64,000 bases of DNA from Vespa crabro. Taxonomy: Eukaryota > Arthropoda > Insecta > Hymenoptera > Vespidae. Position numbers and translations under genes: made by a program. Location: assembly GCF_910589235.1 (NCBI RefSeq), contig NC_060965.1, positions 372,001 to 436,000 on the forward strand. The letters are read 5' to 3'. The notes beneath the pieces are model-generated. The model was not told the origin of the DNA and ran no database searches. It saw nothing but the letters and a program-made list of their open reading frames with translations. This document shows, one piece after another, positions 1 to 13,383 of the stretch (its first letter is position 1; each line of letters opens with the position of its first letter).

Positions 1-338
1 AAGTTTTTTTCTTTCCCATCAATGTATTATCAATCTCGCGAATTACCAACATAAATACTCTCGACCCGTTAAACCCGTATGATATACAAATTAGCCAGCG
101 TTTTTCTGCCTCTTGGCCGCGGGATGTCATATTACTCATTGACATCGTATAAGGCGACTGATTAACCCAATAAGTAGTAAGTATACACCGAATTCGAGGT
201 GAAGCGGAGATGCAGAAACGATCGCAGATTGGCGGATTATTATTAGACCTATTTTAAAAAAAGCAGTATCGGTCCTAATATTTCCCATGGTCTTACTTGA
301 CGATCGTGAAGCAGCCACCTTAAAATTAAGAAAGAAAG

Positions 339-344
<6 letters not shown>

Positions 345-393
<49 letters not shown>
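345..393. repeat. (GA)n microsatellite
   Basis: Uninterrupted GA dinucleotide run just downstream of the last coding exon of the minus-strand phosphatase gene. It may lie in that gene's 3' UTR. Open frames crossing it are low-complexity artefacts. Confidence 0.95.
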
Positions 394-396
<3 letters not shown>

Positions 397-534
397 AAAA
401 AGTTGTCAAGGAAGAGAAGAAATTCAAGACAAAGCGTCTTGAATACAAGTTGAAGAGATCTGCACCGTTTCTCTCGTGGATGATGTTTCTCGGCTTCATT
501 CCAGAAGACTGAAAAGAGTGATCTTGTTGTGCTG

Positions 535-3500
535 CTACGTCATCGAGGAATGAGCTTCCGATGGTACAGGTAATTGCGGTGTTTGCCGGGAGAGTCGCCT
601 CGGCCATCGTTGAGGCGATACCGGAGGTGTCGGCCTTGGTGTGGTCGGTGCTGATCCCGCTGTTAATCTCCAGTTACTACCGGAAAGTGTAATGGACCTG
701 CCAACGGCAGCTAAATTCGTATTACTGCTACTGCAAGCTACGGCAGCTGATAAATCCACCCTCGAAACGGCCCTATGAATATAGATTTTCTCACATTAAC
801 GTCTTTCGATGAATTTCATTGCCATTGTACTTTTGACATGTTTATAGATAACGAGATAATTTATGAATTAATAAATCTTATATAATCGTGGGTTGCGCGT
901 TCCATCATCGATATGAAATTTTTGTCGATTCTTTTTAATAGGCAACGTACTAGTACACACGCGGTGTATTCTGTTGCCTATCATGAAGAATCAAACAAGT
1001 TTTTACCGATAGATAGTGCTCGGGAGCAACGTTATCGACGAAGTACGAAGTGCGTTCTGCTTTCAGGCGCGGGACATTAAAAAATACAAGATTGTGGATT
1101 ACCTGGAGGGAGGCGCAGATCCGGTGTAAGAATGTAAACCTGCTGGACCGCTTCTTGGCCGAGTAGTAGACATAACGCTGGCTGATCTAGGTAGGGCTGG
1201 CGAGGGTGGTGCGGATGGAAGCATTCTTGGCGTTTGTGGTGGTGTTCTACCAGGTGTCAAATTTCCGGAACTACTGGAGGACGATCGTCTTCTGGGAGTC
1301 CTTTGAAAGGGAGTTGAAATTTGGTTTGTAAGTACTTTATTGCTCGACGATCAAATGGTTCAATCAATTTTTATTTCAAATGATATATAATAATATAATA
1401 AATAGAGGAATACAGGGTATTTACCTCTTGGACGGTTGACGGCAGAGACCAGTGGGACAAGGTCGGCCCATGGCACATTTGCCTTCGCAAACTTCTCGTG
1501 CTTGCACCAACGCCTCGTAATTTTTAAGAGTGGCTCTACATGCTTCCGCATCGGATTCTGCGAGTGCGAGACTAGGAAATCGTTCCTTCAATCTTCGTCG
1601 TTCCTGTCGATCGAATTAAACGATTACGTCGTATGCAAGTTTGCAAATTTTATAAGAATTAATATTAAGAGATTTATTTTTGTAAATCATATGATACGTT
1701 TCTTAAGACAATTAAAATAGAAACTTGAATCGTTCGATTTGTAAGCGAGGAAGAACTTCTTATTATGAAACTTGACTTGAAGAAAGGCGATATTATTGTA
1801 TTTCCACTTCGTATTCCTTTGTATTTCCATTTTTTAAGGGGCAATTTGTAATGCAAATTCTCAATGTCTCCGTTATTCTCCGAAATATCAACAAGATTTC
1901 CTTGTATGTGAACGTACCTCCTGAAGACGGCTCGATTCAAAGTCCTCGAGCTGTTGTTGAAAGCCAGCGTTTGGGTTGGCGATAGAACGACCTACTCTCA
2001 CGACCTTAAGTGCCTCCTTCCAGGATAGATTTGTGGTGCTCATGATATAGGCGACTGCGACCGTCACACTTCTCGACATGCCCGCCAGGCTAAAAGGGAT
2101 AGTATCTTATCGTGCTTGTTTGCAAGTAGTTCTTCTTTCCAAATATAATTAAAAACGCACCAATGTATTAGAACATTGCCACCGCGCAAACGAGCAGCGT
2201 GGATGAAATCGTTACAGAGAGAAAAATATTGCGATAAATTCTGATCCGGCCTATCGGCGGCTAAGATGCATAAGTAATGTTTATTCTGAAAGAAAATACA
2301 TCTCTCTCTTTGTTTTATTTTATTTCATAAATAATTAATACCGAAACGCTTATCATTTATCTTTAGACGATAACTTACAGAATGTAATCGACGAGCCGTG
2401 TCGTGAATCGCCAGGATATGAGTTATCTCGAACCTTTCCAGTTGATCTGCGTCCTTACTGTCCTGGTAATTACCAACGTAAAGGCCGGGAAGCACCTGCA
2501 CACACATTACAAAGGTAGAAATTAATAATGAATATATTAGTAGAAGTTAGCTCGTACTCGTGGCATGACATTTTTAACGACCGAACAAATGTAAATGATT
2601 TTTAAATCGCAATACATCTCTACTCTTTATCGTCATAGTATGCGTGACATGTCGCTTCAGAATTCCCATAGATGCTATCAAAAAATATTATCAAATATTA
2701 TATAATTTTAAGAAGATTAATAAGAAAAGATTAATAAGTAATATATACGATATACCTATCGTATATACTAGAAAAAGTTTGATGCCCTACTTCGAACTTT
2801 TTTCTTACCACAAGGCGATTTTACAAGGGTACTTGTCAAAATTTTGCCAAGAAACTTTATTAATTGACGTCTGCACGCGACGAATAATGACACATTGAAA
2901 AAAAAGAGAAAGAAAAGAAAAGAGATCTTAGATCTTTAGCGTGTTGTATATTTTTATTGATTATACCATTCGAATAAAATAATTGCGTATCGCTACGTTA
3001 TCATATAGATATATATCAGAAATCAAAATATATCAATCGTGACACGCGATCGTAAAAAAGAAAAATAGTACAGCGTTTATTGTAATGCTTTAATAATATA
3101 TAAACTACGTAAAGATTTTTCACATTAGATAAATTACTAAATGTATAGGAAGGCAAAGTATGTAAATTTTCTTCTTCATAATGCACTTTTACAAAGAGCT
3201 AATTAAATGTGACAGCTAATTGAAAGGATTTAATGATACCTCCTTATTGTAGAAATAAAACATATTTATATTAAATCTTAATTTTTTTCCTACGAGACGC
3301 GATAAAATGTCTCGTTTTGTATCTCATTGCATTAGCAACGAAAGAAAATCCTTCTTTGAAGTTCGAACGATTTTTTGGAATTAAATGATATAAAAATAAT
3401 GGAGGATGTATTATATTTAATAATTATATTTAATATTTAATAAGGATGATTATGAGCGATGTGTCAATCGTTATAACAAAAAGATAATTGGACCAATTTT

Positions 3501-4160
3501 TGTGTGTGTGTGTGTGTAAAATTTAAAGATCGAACGAGCATTGCGTTCGACTGGAAGTTTGCCAACGATATTCGTCAGTTAACACAATACTACATAGTAT
3601 GTAATAGAAGTGTTTTGAGAACTCGTGGCTTTCGTTTTGCGCACGATAAGTCAACATATTTTCGTGAACTATGTCAAAGAAATTTCAGGGTTAAAGCAAA
3701 AGGACGTCAGTGAAATTCATCGGCACGAAGGAGCTCGAACGATGCATTTATTAAAGTATCGTCGAGAGAGTGGGAATAATTAATTGGCCATAGGTTGTTC
3801 GGTTGCTTCTAATTTTTATTTTGACAAGCACTGTTTTTCTTTATATAAAAATCATGCTTCGGCCACTCGACCGTAACCGCTTTTTTCATTGATTAGATCG
3901 TCGACCCGTTTTCTCTAGCGTCCTCGTTTATTTCACAATGTATCGTACTGAACATTTTCCGCCCAAGGATATTGTATGCCTGCGACACGTAATTCCGCAC
4001 CATTTTCCATCATATTTTGCGGCTGATTGCTTTACTTGTTGAACCGTTGTCAGATTATTACGATTACTATAATTCAAGTCGTTTTGAAAAGCGACATATA
4101 CCTAGCTTCAAAAAGTATTATCTCGTGTTACATATTTAACAATGTAATAAACAAGTTTCT

Positions 4161-4216
<56 letters not shown>

Positions 4217-4567
4217 GACTACTGACTCATTCACTTTCTGCTTCCTTTCCCAGAACGTTTCTGAATAAAACAGCATATTCGTAATGTATGTCCAGTTTGA
4301 AAAGCACGAGCTCGAATGTCACTTTATATTGATTTGCATTTCTTTTCAGGAGACCGACCGCGGCAGGTAGCTAATACTAATTACCTCACTTAAATGAAGC
4401 AAATGAAAAGCGACATTTTATGTAAAAGTACCTATACTTCAAAGTACAAATACTCTTGATATTTCAACCTCCTGTATGTATATACGTAAATACCTCGCTC
4501 CTATGATTTTTGTCTTTTAAAAATTAAAATTTTATTATTATCTCACCTTATTCATGCCATTCCCCAT
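535..4567 (-). CDS. DUSP15/22: Dual-specificity phosphatase, DUSP15/DUSP22 type
   Basis: Small N-myristoylated protein phosphatase of the JNK-pathway-associated group. Coding exons (minus): 4567-4547, 2495-2379, 2285-2161, 2089-1918, 1603-1425, 1300-1103, 772-535, total 349 aa. All junctions are GT-AG and keep frame. Exon 1 encodes only MGNGMNK, matching the family's myristoylation start (Gly2). The active-site loop HCLAGMSRS is built across the exon 3/4 junction, with Cys88 and Arg94, and Asp57 as likely general acid, at the positions expected from human DUSP22. The catalytic domain ends near residue 150. The rest is a Ser/Pro/Arg-rich tail (exons at 1300-1103 and 772-535) longer than in human DUSP22 (184 aa). 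Exon 1300-1103 has no ATG but is joined in phase on both sides. Family identity is sure; 15 versus 22 cannot be decided, and the tail exons are inferred from frame and splice sites. Confidence 0.88.
4163..4213. repeat. (CT)n microsatellite
   Basis: CT dinucleotide run inside intron 1 of the phosphatase gene. Confidence 0.95.
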
Positions 4568-5065
4568 GTTGTCTACGTTGGATAAAACGCCGTCGTCCTC
4601 AACGTTATATCGTATTATAACAAGAGAGTTTATCGTCTTTAATCGCAAGAATCCGCTTCCCCAGGACTTACTTTTTCAGCCTCCCAGGGAGTCCTCAGCC
4701 CCTTTAACTCTCTCTTTCTCTCCGACGAACCGATTTGATCCTCGTTATCGCGAAGATCGCATTGTTCCTGAAGCACTATCCTCGACCAACACATCACCAA
4801 CACATAAGCTCGTATTTTGCTGGCGAATCGCACGAATCGACGATATTTAATCTCTTCCCGTTTTTCTTCTTAGCCTCTTCTGAGTATTTTATGAGACGGT
4901 CGAACGTTAAAATCGAATTTTAAATTTTCGAGTTGTTCTTAATGATATCGAAAGTCTGTCGGATCGGCAGAAGCCATCTCCCCAAACTATTTTCTCTGAT
5001 GGTCCTCGCGCTATCATGATTCGTCATGGGTTATTTTTCTAGCTGAGTATTGTTTCTATTTCTAT

Positions 5066-5093
5066 CTTCTCTCTCTCTCTCTCTCTCTCTATG

Positions 5094-5124
<31 letters not shown>

Positions 5125-5125
5125 C
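5066..5125. repeat. Compound (CT)n-(TA)n microsatellite
   Basis: CT run followed directly by TA/TG dinucleotides. Confidence 0.9.
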
Positions 5126-7864
5126 TATCTTACGTTCTTCGAAGCGACGCTCGGAAGGCTTGGTCGCGATTTCGATAGCGCTTATAAATCGACTTTATGT
5201 AAGAAGAAAATTGACCAACGAGCGAAAGAGATACATTCCGTTCACAGAGAAATTCATTCGCTGACTGGAAGCTGGAAAGCACAGGTTCAGAATTTCCTTT
5301 TGTATATCTGTCCCAACCCACCTCCCTTGCTGTAGCTATCTCCTCTCGAAGCGCTTTTTTTCAACGAGCGAGCATGATTAAAGACCAACCGTTCCTCTTC
5401 GTCCCTCTGCTTGCCTCTGTCAGATGAATGAGAAGTAAGCCAAAGTTGGAGAGAGACGAAGATAGAAAGCAAAGAAAAAATAAAAGAGAAAGAAACGCTT
5501 ATATGATCCAAAAATAAACTTTTTAATGAGAATAAAAACTTTCAGCGAAAGCATAAAAACGTTTGAGAAATTCTCCAAATTATTCGGATACCAGAGAAAA
5601 AAATTCATTGAATCCTAGAAATATCTTTTATTTTTCTTCTTTTTTGTCGTACACATATCGTGTGTAATCGAAATATCGATCCGTCTTTTCGCGTTTAGCC
5701 TCCTTTCTTTTTTTTTTTTTTTTCGCGAATCCACAAGAGTATTTAGCCTTTGAATAAATGTAAACGTTCGAAAGTGGCTCTTCCCAAGGGAATACACACT
5801 TATTCACAATCAACGAGGGATTTATATTTTAAGACGAAAATGTGAATAAAACTGATTGTAAACGTTTGACATAGAGATATAGTCACGAAAGACAATAGAT
5901 ATAGGATCAAAGAGGCAAGAGATGAAAGATAATGTCTGATTTAAATCCTATGAGAAAGAAGAAAAATGGGATGAAAGAGAAGAAGCATGGACGCAAGGAA
6001 TAAGGAAAAAACAAAAAGAAAAAAAAAGAACGAGTTTCATTTGAACGACGTACTGCAATAATATCGATTACAGTCAAATCGATAAAATAAATTACGCGGC
6101 ATTGACGACAGACGATTTACTTGGAAACGTGCCAACCTACTTTAATTTAGCGAGATATCTTTTTCTTTACATTATGTTATATGTATATACGTATTATATG
6201 ACGAGTGTTTTCACGAACGTATTGATCGTAGATATTTCCAAATTTTTCGAACTTGGAATCCGTGCTGCCGATATCTTTAGAAACTGTGCTAAAGCGTAAA
6301 GCATTGCGGGCATCGACGATGCTTGCCATAAACTTTCCTAAATTTCGAGAACCGGAAGCCCGACCTTTCGCCAATTTATTTCTATTTGCGATCTCATTTT
6401 CATGTACATATATACATATATAATTTTTAAATACGACAGGAATGTTGGCATGTGCGTTGAATATTGGTACGATTCGAGAAAAATTTAACATCGATCTATG
6501 CGCAATGTATCGTGAAGAAGTAAACGTGTTTTCCTATCGTACGACACGACACGAAATATGTTTACAAGTTTGTAGGAGGACGATCATTTGTACAAAACCA
6601 CAATAACAGCGAGTCTCTGTCTTTTTAGACATTAAAGTAATTTTTAATAATTTTTCTTTTCATTGAATTAGTCATCTCTATTATTAACAAGATAAACAAA
6701 TCTATAGGTATTTAATTAAAACCATTTGCGGTGCAACGAAATGCGATAAACGGTGAAGACTTTTTAATGACGTTTAAATTGATTTTCAATCTACCGTGTA
6801 CAATGAGAAAGAATCCGAGTGAAAATAGAAATAAAAAAGAGACTTGACGGTACGACGAGGCGGAGCTTTACCATGCGTATCACGAGTCTTCGCATCCCTG
6901 AAACCGAATGAAATTAATTATGCGACGTTAATGAGAAAATTGTAAACGGGTAATGCCATCCTTTTATAAGAAAGCATACATAAGCGGTTGCATATATTCA
7001 ATCGTGAGCCCGCGATACAATTTTCAGACTTAACCGAGAATTCAAATACCACGATTTTTCGTGAATGTGACTTTATTGGATAATTCGAACGTAACGAATA
7101 TAGCCCGATAAAGAGATTATTTTTAAATGAATGAAAAAACTTTTTCTTTCCACAAAACGTCACGATCGAATGAATAGTCAGGGCAAAAGCAAGGGTGCCG
7201 ATAACGTGTGTACAACCAGTGTATTCCTTGAAAGTGATAGGTCGCGTATAAACGAGACTATTTGCTAAAGATCGAAAGGATAAAGCGTCGTCGTTAAAAA
7301 ATCCCTGAACGTTCCGATGATCCGTGAAATGTGCCTGACAATTGTATTCGAGCTCTTGCGATCGAGGCATCCATTTAAGTGTTTTTTTATTAATAATTTT
7401 GCAAATAACAAACGATACGAATTAACTTGACCGGTAAAAAGTGTCACTATATTCGTAAACGTGATGATCAGTAGTCATCATTGTGTCAATTCGAATATAT
7501 CAGACATTCTTATATTCCAGTAATCAAGCGTTACTATGCTATTAACATGCTAATAATTACTGACAATGATGCGCGCATTAGTCGAATTTCATCGTCACGA
7601 TTTAATAGACGTAATAACGATCTATTAAATATTCGATAGTTTCCTTGATAAATTCATAAACAAAGGTGTCAAACGTTATTTCGAATTTGTTTCAAACAAA
7701 GTGATAAAATTAGAAGCGAGAATCTCAATCCGGCCGACTTCTTTATGGTTTCACACGCCATTGCTTATTTTATCTCTCAAATGCAATCCTTCCGCGTCAC
7801 GATAACGAGAAACATCACGAAATCGTTCCCCTTATCGATAAAGCGGAAGCATCTAAGAAAAATT

Positions 7865-7939
7865 GTAAGAAATCACCCCACTGATTGATCCAGACTGGTA
7901 CATGTAAGAAATCACCCTGATTGATTCAGACTGGTACAT
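7865..7939. repeat. Short tandem duplication (39 + 36 bp)
   Basis: Two adjacent copies beginning GTAAGAAATCACCC and ending CAGACTGGTACAT. They differ by a 3-bp indel and one substitution, which indicates a recent local duplication. Confidence 0.9.
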
Positions 7940-8795
7940 GTCGAAAAGAAGAGATAGGAAAAATAGAACGGAGTTGTCCTATCACATATTTTGGCACGAA
8001 ATAGGCGCACAATCATGCTCTCCTTCTTACTGGCAAAGGAAATAGAAGAAAAAGAAGAGGAAAAAGCAATGCTCCTCATTCGTTTGGTATTCACCGATCC
8101 ATAAGAAGTACTTTTCCCGTCATAGATCCTGCAAATCACATCTCGTCGGCACGACACGGATCCGATGATTGACAACACACGATCCGTGCACTAATGACGG
8201 ACGACGATAGAAATGGCTTAGCCGTACTTTCCTCGTTTGGTAGCTTTGATGGAAGGGCGCGTCGGGCGAAAACTATCCCGCTCACCGTATAGGAAGGAGT
8301 GTTGCGAGGATACAGGGACACTGTCAGGTTGGGAGCAGCGTAAAGGCGTCCGCGAGAGAAAGAGAGAGAGTGTCTGTGTGTATGAGTGTGTGTGTGGGTG
8401 GAAGGGTGTGTTTGTGTGCGTCGGTAGAAGGGGAAACATCAAACCGTGAAAGGGGCAACGGCAAGGGCCACGTGGTGGGGAGGAGGTAACGAAGAACAAA
8501 TTCGCATTTTATACACGTCCTTTCTAATTTACCTTGAACGACCAAACGAATAGCAAAATCCGAAACGATTCTCGGTGAATACCAATGAAAATCATCAAAT
8601 ATCCGTATAGGAATTACATCTTTCAAAGATAAATCTTCACGATAAAAAGAAGGGAATTTTACAAATTTTCTGACAGCTGAAAAAAACTTTTCTAAGTAGG
8701 AAATTTATGCAAGACATGAGAAGCGTTGGTCAAATCAATTAACGAGATCACGAACCCCAATCGAATGAAATGATTATGGTCTATTGTCTAATAGA

Positions 8796-8798
<3 letters not shown>

Positions 8799-8854
<56 letters not shown>
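8799..8854. repeat. (GA)n microsatellite
   Basis: Uninterrupted GA run of about 28 units in the gene-poor interval. Confidence 0.95.
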
Positions 8855-8860
<6 letters not shown>

Positions 8861-10656
8861 CTGATTAGGTCCTCGTCGCGAAGAATTTCATGTTGCCGGC
8901 GTTGGTCTGTGTCTCCGGTGGTTATGTGGTAAGTCGCAAAATCGTGGATCGGCATACCGAACAGGTGGAGGGGTGTATAACGTGCGAAGAAACGTAGGGG
9001 TGGAGCGCTCGAGGACGGGACAAACTGTCCAACGTACATCGCTGTAGCTCGGGTTGTCCTCGCGCAGGCGCCGCTCGATAAAGAACTATCCACCCCCACT
9101 ACCCTCCTCGTCATCTATACTACCCCCGACCCTGCTCCACAAACCGTAAATCTGGTCTACTAGGGCCAGTCAACGAATACAGCTAACTGGGCTACGTTCG
9201 CAGAGTAATGGAATGCTGATAGAAAATGGGACGGCCGCTATACTCGCGCAACCTCTGAATGAACGCTCGCTACATCCTGCTCTCTTTTTCTCTCTTTTTC
9301 TCTTACACTAATATCTCTTTTTTCTTTTCTTTACAATCAATACGCGATCAGTTGTTCTTTTCCTCTTTCCATCATATATTTGCTACTTGCTAACGTAACG
9401 ATGGCTCTTGGTTTTCTTCTAGATATATCTCCGTCTTTGTAAATTTTCACATGAATTTTTATCGATGAAAAGCCTTTAGGAGAGCGTACATTTCTCCTTT
9501 TGTTCTAAAGCCACGCGTCGATTCGATATCCGTTTAATCTCTTGACGGATTCTTAGTCGCAGATGAATACCTAGACGAACAAAAAGATTGTTTGATTCAA
9601 AGCGGCATAAATATTTCTCTTTCACTTCTGTACGGTGAAAGCGATGCAATACGTATATGAAATTCGTAAGAGGTAGAGAATACTCATAAGAGAGAATTTT
9701 TTTTCTTCTCTCTTTTTCTTTTTTCTTTTTTCCTTTCATCCTCCTCCTCTTTCTCTTCTTCCACTATTTCTATCCGGTAGCACTAGAAGCACGGAGACCC
9801 ACTTTACTGTGCTAAAACAAGCGCCTCTCCATATACTTCTAGACTCGTTCTTTCTTTCTTTAACTCTTTCTCGCTCCGTCACTCCTTTGCTCACTCCTCG
9901 TGGTTCTTTCTGCGCATTTCATCGACGAAAAGACCGCGTATTCTATTAGATTTTAAGAGAATTACGTATCCGTACGTAACGAAAACCTTCGTTTATTAAT
10001 GTTACCTTATTAATCGTATGCGAAATAACATATTGTACGTGACAAATAGGTAAGCAAAAATGATCATTCTCATATATACGAGCGCTGTCATTTATTTAAA
10101 AAAAGGCCGACCAATCGGTCGCTGATAATTTTTTAAAGAAAAGCATCGAGTCATTATAATCAACGATATAGTTCAATATCGTTCCAATTTGAAACTTAAC
10201 GCTAAAGTTACAGAATAAGAATTACGAAGGAGAGATTAACGTGGAGAGGTTTCTGTCTGGCCGTTCGAGTGCGTCACGATAAACAAGTTTCGAGGCGTGA
10301 CAGCGTTTGTAAAAATATCTACGAATGCAGCTACTATCACCAACCGGCATTCTTATGCAAATAAAGTTAGCGAGAAGGTAGGATAATAATGATTGGCATG
10401 ATCGGGCTCTTTATCGGTTAAAAAGACGAAGCGTAAATACGCTAAAGTTTCGATCACTTTCCTTCCCTCCATCTTTTATCTTCGTTCTCTCGTAATGCCT
10501 CTCGTTATTGCCTCTTGGCACGTGAGACAAAATCATCGTGGATGGACGGATGCGCCGTTGATAGGCGAGCAGTCCCTTGTGCATTTGTGCATGAATGCGT
10601 AACGAGTTACGCAAATCCTACGACGATGGCGTTTTGCCGCAAGGGAATTCACGATC

Positions 10657-10658
<2 letters not shown>

Positions 10659-10720
<62 letters not shown>
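10659..10720. repeat. (CT)n microsatellite
   Basis: Uninterrupted CT run of about 31 units, roughly 300 bp from the 3' end of the TMEM42-like gene. Confidence 0.95.
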
Positions 10721-10724
<4 letters not shown>

Positions 10725-11025
10725 GTATAGGGCCGACGTGTTCACGAGCAACCCAGGCGCGATAATTATGTGAATTAAAAGTGAAAGAATATGGGTTCTC
10801 CTATTGTACCCTCAATAAAATTATCTTTTATATTATCTCTGTATAACTTGATACAATTTACATTATTAAATCAAACAGAACACCCTTGCTCATACGTTTG
10901 CTCATCTATAATTAAGTAAAGAATAAAAAAAGACGTTAAACGTGAAACAACTTTGGTTTACCTGAGTAACGATCTGAGTCACTCGTTCCTCTTACAAAGT
11001 CGACTGCAAAAATGCTTTCTGTAAA

Positions 11026-11899
11026 TTATTGCTGTTTGAGCTTCCGCTGCTGGCTCGTAGAGTCTTCTTTGTTTGGTGTATAACAGATGAGAATCAAACC
11101 GAGGATTACCAAGGATGCACCACACCACCAAGTTAAGGAGGTCGACTCGCCGAATATTACAAAACCGAGGAACGCCTTGAAATTAGAAGAAAAGTATTTA
11201 ACGAATTAAAATTATCTATAACTGGGAAACATAAGGATAATGATAGCAAAATATGATATCCAAAAGGAATACCCTAAAAATTAATCAACGTGAGTTTAAT
11301 CTTTTATTTATCTTTATTTCTATCTTTATATTATACTTGACAATTATTGAAAGTAGAAAAAATCAATTATCGAATATCGTCGGGTATGCAGTGTATCCAT
11401 GACGTGTAGATTTGTAATCGCGTAACGCATATTCCGCATGCCGTTATTATGCAACAGGCAACTTGTCGACGCTCTTCACGTGAGCATCGTTTTTAAAGAG
11501 AGTACGAGTTATGTCCGACATGTCTCTCGATCGCGAATTACGAGGTGTACGAGTACTCACGTAGGAGTATCGTTGTATTATCAGATCTACGGTAATTGCC
11601 ACGATCGCATTATACCGGCTCTCTCGTAGATCTCGGTGATACGTCTAGCTTGCGGAACACCTTTCACTCTTGCCAAGCTACTTCTGGGAAAACGTATCGG
11701 CACAACGCTAATGTAAGCCCGATGAATTTATTCGAACTAACTAATACATGGAACAGTGATGGTGTTTAAGAGAAGCGTGAAGAGTGAATACAGTGATTAC
11801 TCTTTTATACTTTTACATCGATTTTATATAACGGTGAAGAAAAATTTCGTCCAGTTCAGAAGATTGAAGAAAATAAGAAACTACGAAGAAAGATATAAC

Positions 11900-11930
<31 letters not shown>

Positions 11931-12961
11931 GGAACAATTAGAAGACAAATATCGTATCGACGATAATTATAACTTTCCATGCGATAGTTACTTTCCCAAC
12001 GCACACTCTTATAATGAAAAATAATTTTGTTCGAATACGCGAAGAAAAAATATACAGATATCGTAGACAATTTTTAAACGAGCTTTTTAAATTGTGAACC
12101 ATTGGGAAAACTAACTTTTGGATAAAAGTAAAATTTGTGATTCAGTGCGAGGAGGATAGGAAAGTGAGGCTTTTATATTCGAAGAGTACCCACCAATCGT
12201 TAACGTACGAATCGAAAGCACTAGTCGAGGGTAGAGCGTGAAAAAAATCAAAGGCCTTTAAGAGACTCGTGAGCTTACTCGATGTGGAGATAAGTGCGCG
12301 ATGGTATTGATAGTACGTTTATCGTTATCGACAGAAATGAGAAAACTAGAGATGGAAACTATGCCATTGTAAACAAATTAGTGCATTGATACTTTTCAAA
12401 TTTACTTTGGTCTTACCACTTAGAATACTTTCGCGAAGAAAAGGCGCGATTAACACGTCGTCTGATAATATTCGTGCTAACAGTTCTCGACGGTGAACGG
12501 CAAATACATCGATTACTCACCGAACAAACATAATTCATCGCTGTACTGGCAACCGTAGCAGGTAAAGAAGATTCACTTCCGTTCAGAGCTTTTACGAAGA
12601 ATGTGCAGCCTATTGTGTTAGTCACGACCATGAGCACGAGGAGGCTTACTTTTAGCACCATCGGTATCTTTTATCAGAAATTTATCATTCATTTAATTTA
12701 TTACCTTCATCGATCGAAAATTTAATAAAGAGAAAATATTAACCTACAAGGTATGTAGAAAATTATATAAAAGGTAGCTTTAATATATTCAAATGTCGCG
12801 CCACTCACCAAGAAGACGAACTCAGCGCCACCGGCTAGCTTGCCAAACAAGCTACCGCAGGTAGCGAGAATGCCGCTGCACACAGCCAGGTGAATCTTTG
12901 TTTCTCCTTGCTCCATGAATTTCGTCGATAGTTTAGCGTCTTTTTCTTTCACGAAATCCAT
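11026..12961 (-). CDS. TMEM42: TMEM42-like multipass membrane protein (EamA/DMT fold)
   Basis: Three coding exons on the minus strand: 12961-12809, 12667-12521 and 11175-11026, total 149 aa (human TMEM42 is 159 aa). Every junction falls in phase 0 with GT-AG sites. Hydrophobic helices are visible at about residues 20-45 (exon 1, motif CGSLFGKLAG), 52-75 (KVSLLVLMVVTNTIGCTF) and 85-105, and at the C-terminus (motif LTWWCGASLVILGLILI), ending in a short polar tail. The pattern is half of a drug/metabolite-transporter fold, as in TMEM42. Function is poorly known in any animal. The start is the Met of MDFVKEKD; an in-frame Met seven codons upstream overlaps an acceptor-like CCCAG and is less likely. 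A TTAA-flanked MITE lies about 0.4 kb upstream. Confidence 0.82.
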
Positions 12962-13383
12962 CGGGCTGGGAACAATGAACAATATTTTTAAATTAATAGA
13001 AATGTAGCATAAAGTATGACCACTTGGTGGATGATGTGGCTTTATCGATCGAATGAACTTCTGTTTGTTGCATAATAATGAAAAAGAGATAGTGGGAGAA
13101 ATAAAAAGGAAGTAGATATATAATGTATATAAATGATGGGAAGGAACAAACAGTATTCAAAGTAGTAGCTTCAGAGTAAGAAAATAAGTATGTATGATAT
13201 ATATATATGAATGGAATTAAATTGTTGGACGAATTATACATTATGAGAAAAAGCATAACAGGGGAGGACGAATAAGTGGTTAAATGTATAGTAGAGAATA
13301 TGAAAGAATATAAGGGCAAAATACTTTTCTATCGAGTCTTTTCTAATCGTACAATAATGTGTAACATAAATGGCGTATAGATG

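Larger units (their letters stand above)
4568..11025. other. Non-coding, microsatellite-rich interval
   Basis: No frame here shows family motifs, domain-like composition or chained splice sites. Short ORFs are AT-rich or repeat-derived. The stretch contains the upstream region of the DUSP gene, several simple repeats, GT-rich sequence near 8370-8420, a short tandem duplication at 7865-7939 and a somewhat GC-richer block around 8200-9200. Non-coding 5' exons or lncRNA cannot be excluded by reading. Confidence 0.6.

Noticed and set aside
560..702. Plus-strand frame MVQVIAVFAGRVASAIVEAIP...
   Set aside because: Antisense shadow of the last DUSP exon (772-535).
1060..1335. Plus-strand open frame ending in a hydrophobic FVVVFYQV... 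segment followed by a GTAAGTA-like donor, first suspected as a receptor exon or pseudogene
   Set aside because: It lies exactly antisense to minus-strand exon 1300-1103, which joins the DUSP gene in phase on both sides and has sensible Ser/Pro-rich composition.
4639..4850. Overlapping ORFs on both strands near DUSP exon 1
   Set aside because: No motif, no splice chain, and adjacent to exon 1 of DUSP, whose MGNGMNK start explains the local signal.
8218..8626. GC-richer ORFs with PTHT/HTHS repeats
   Set aside because: Translation of GT/CT-rich simple sequence; no conserved domain or consistent codon pattern.
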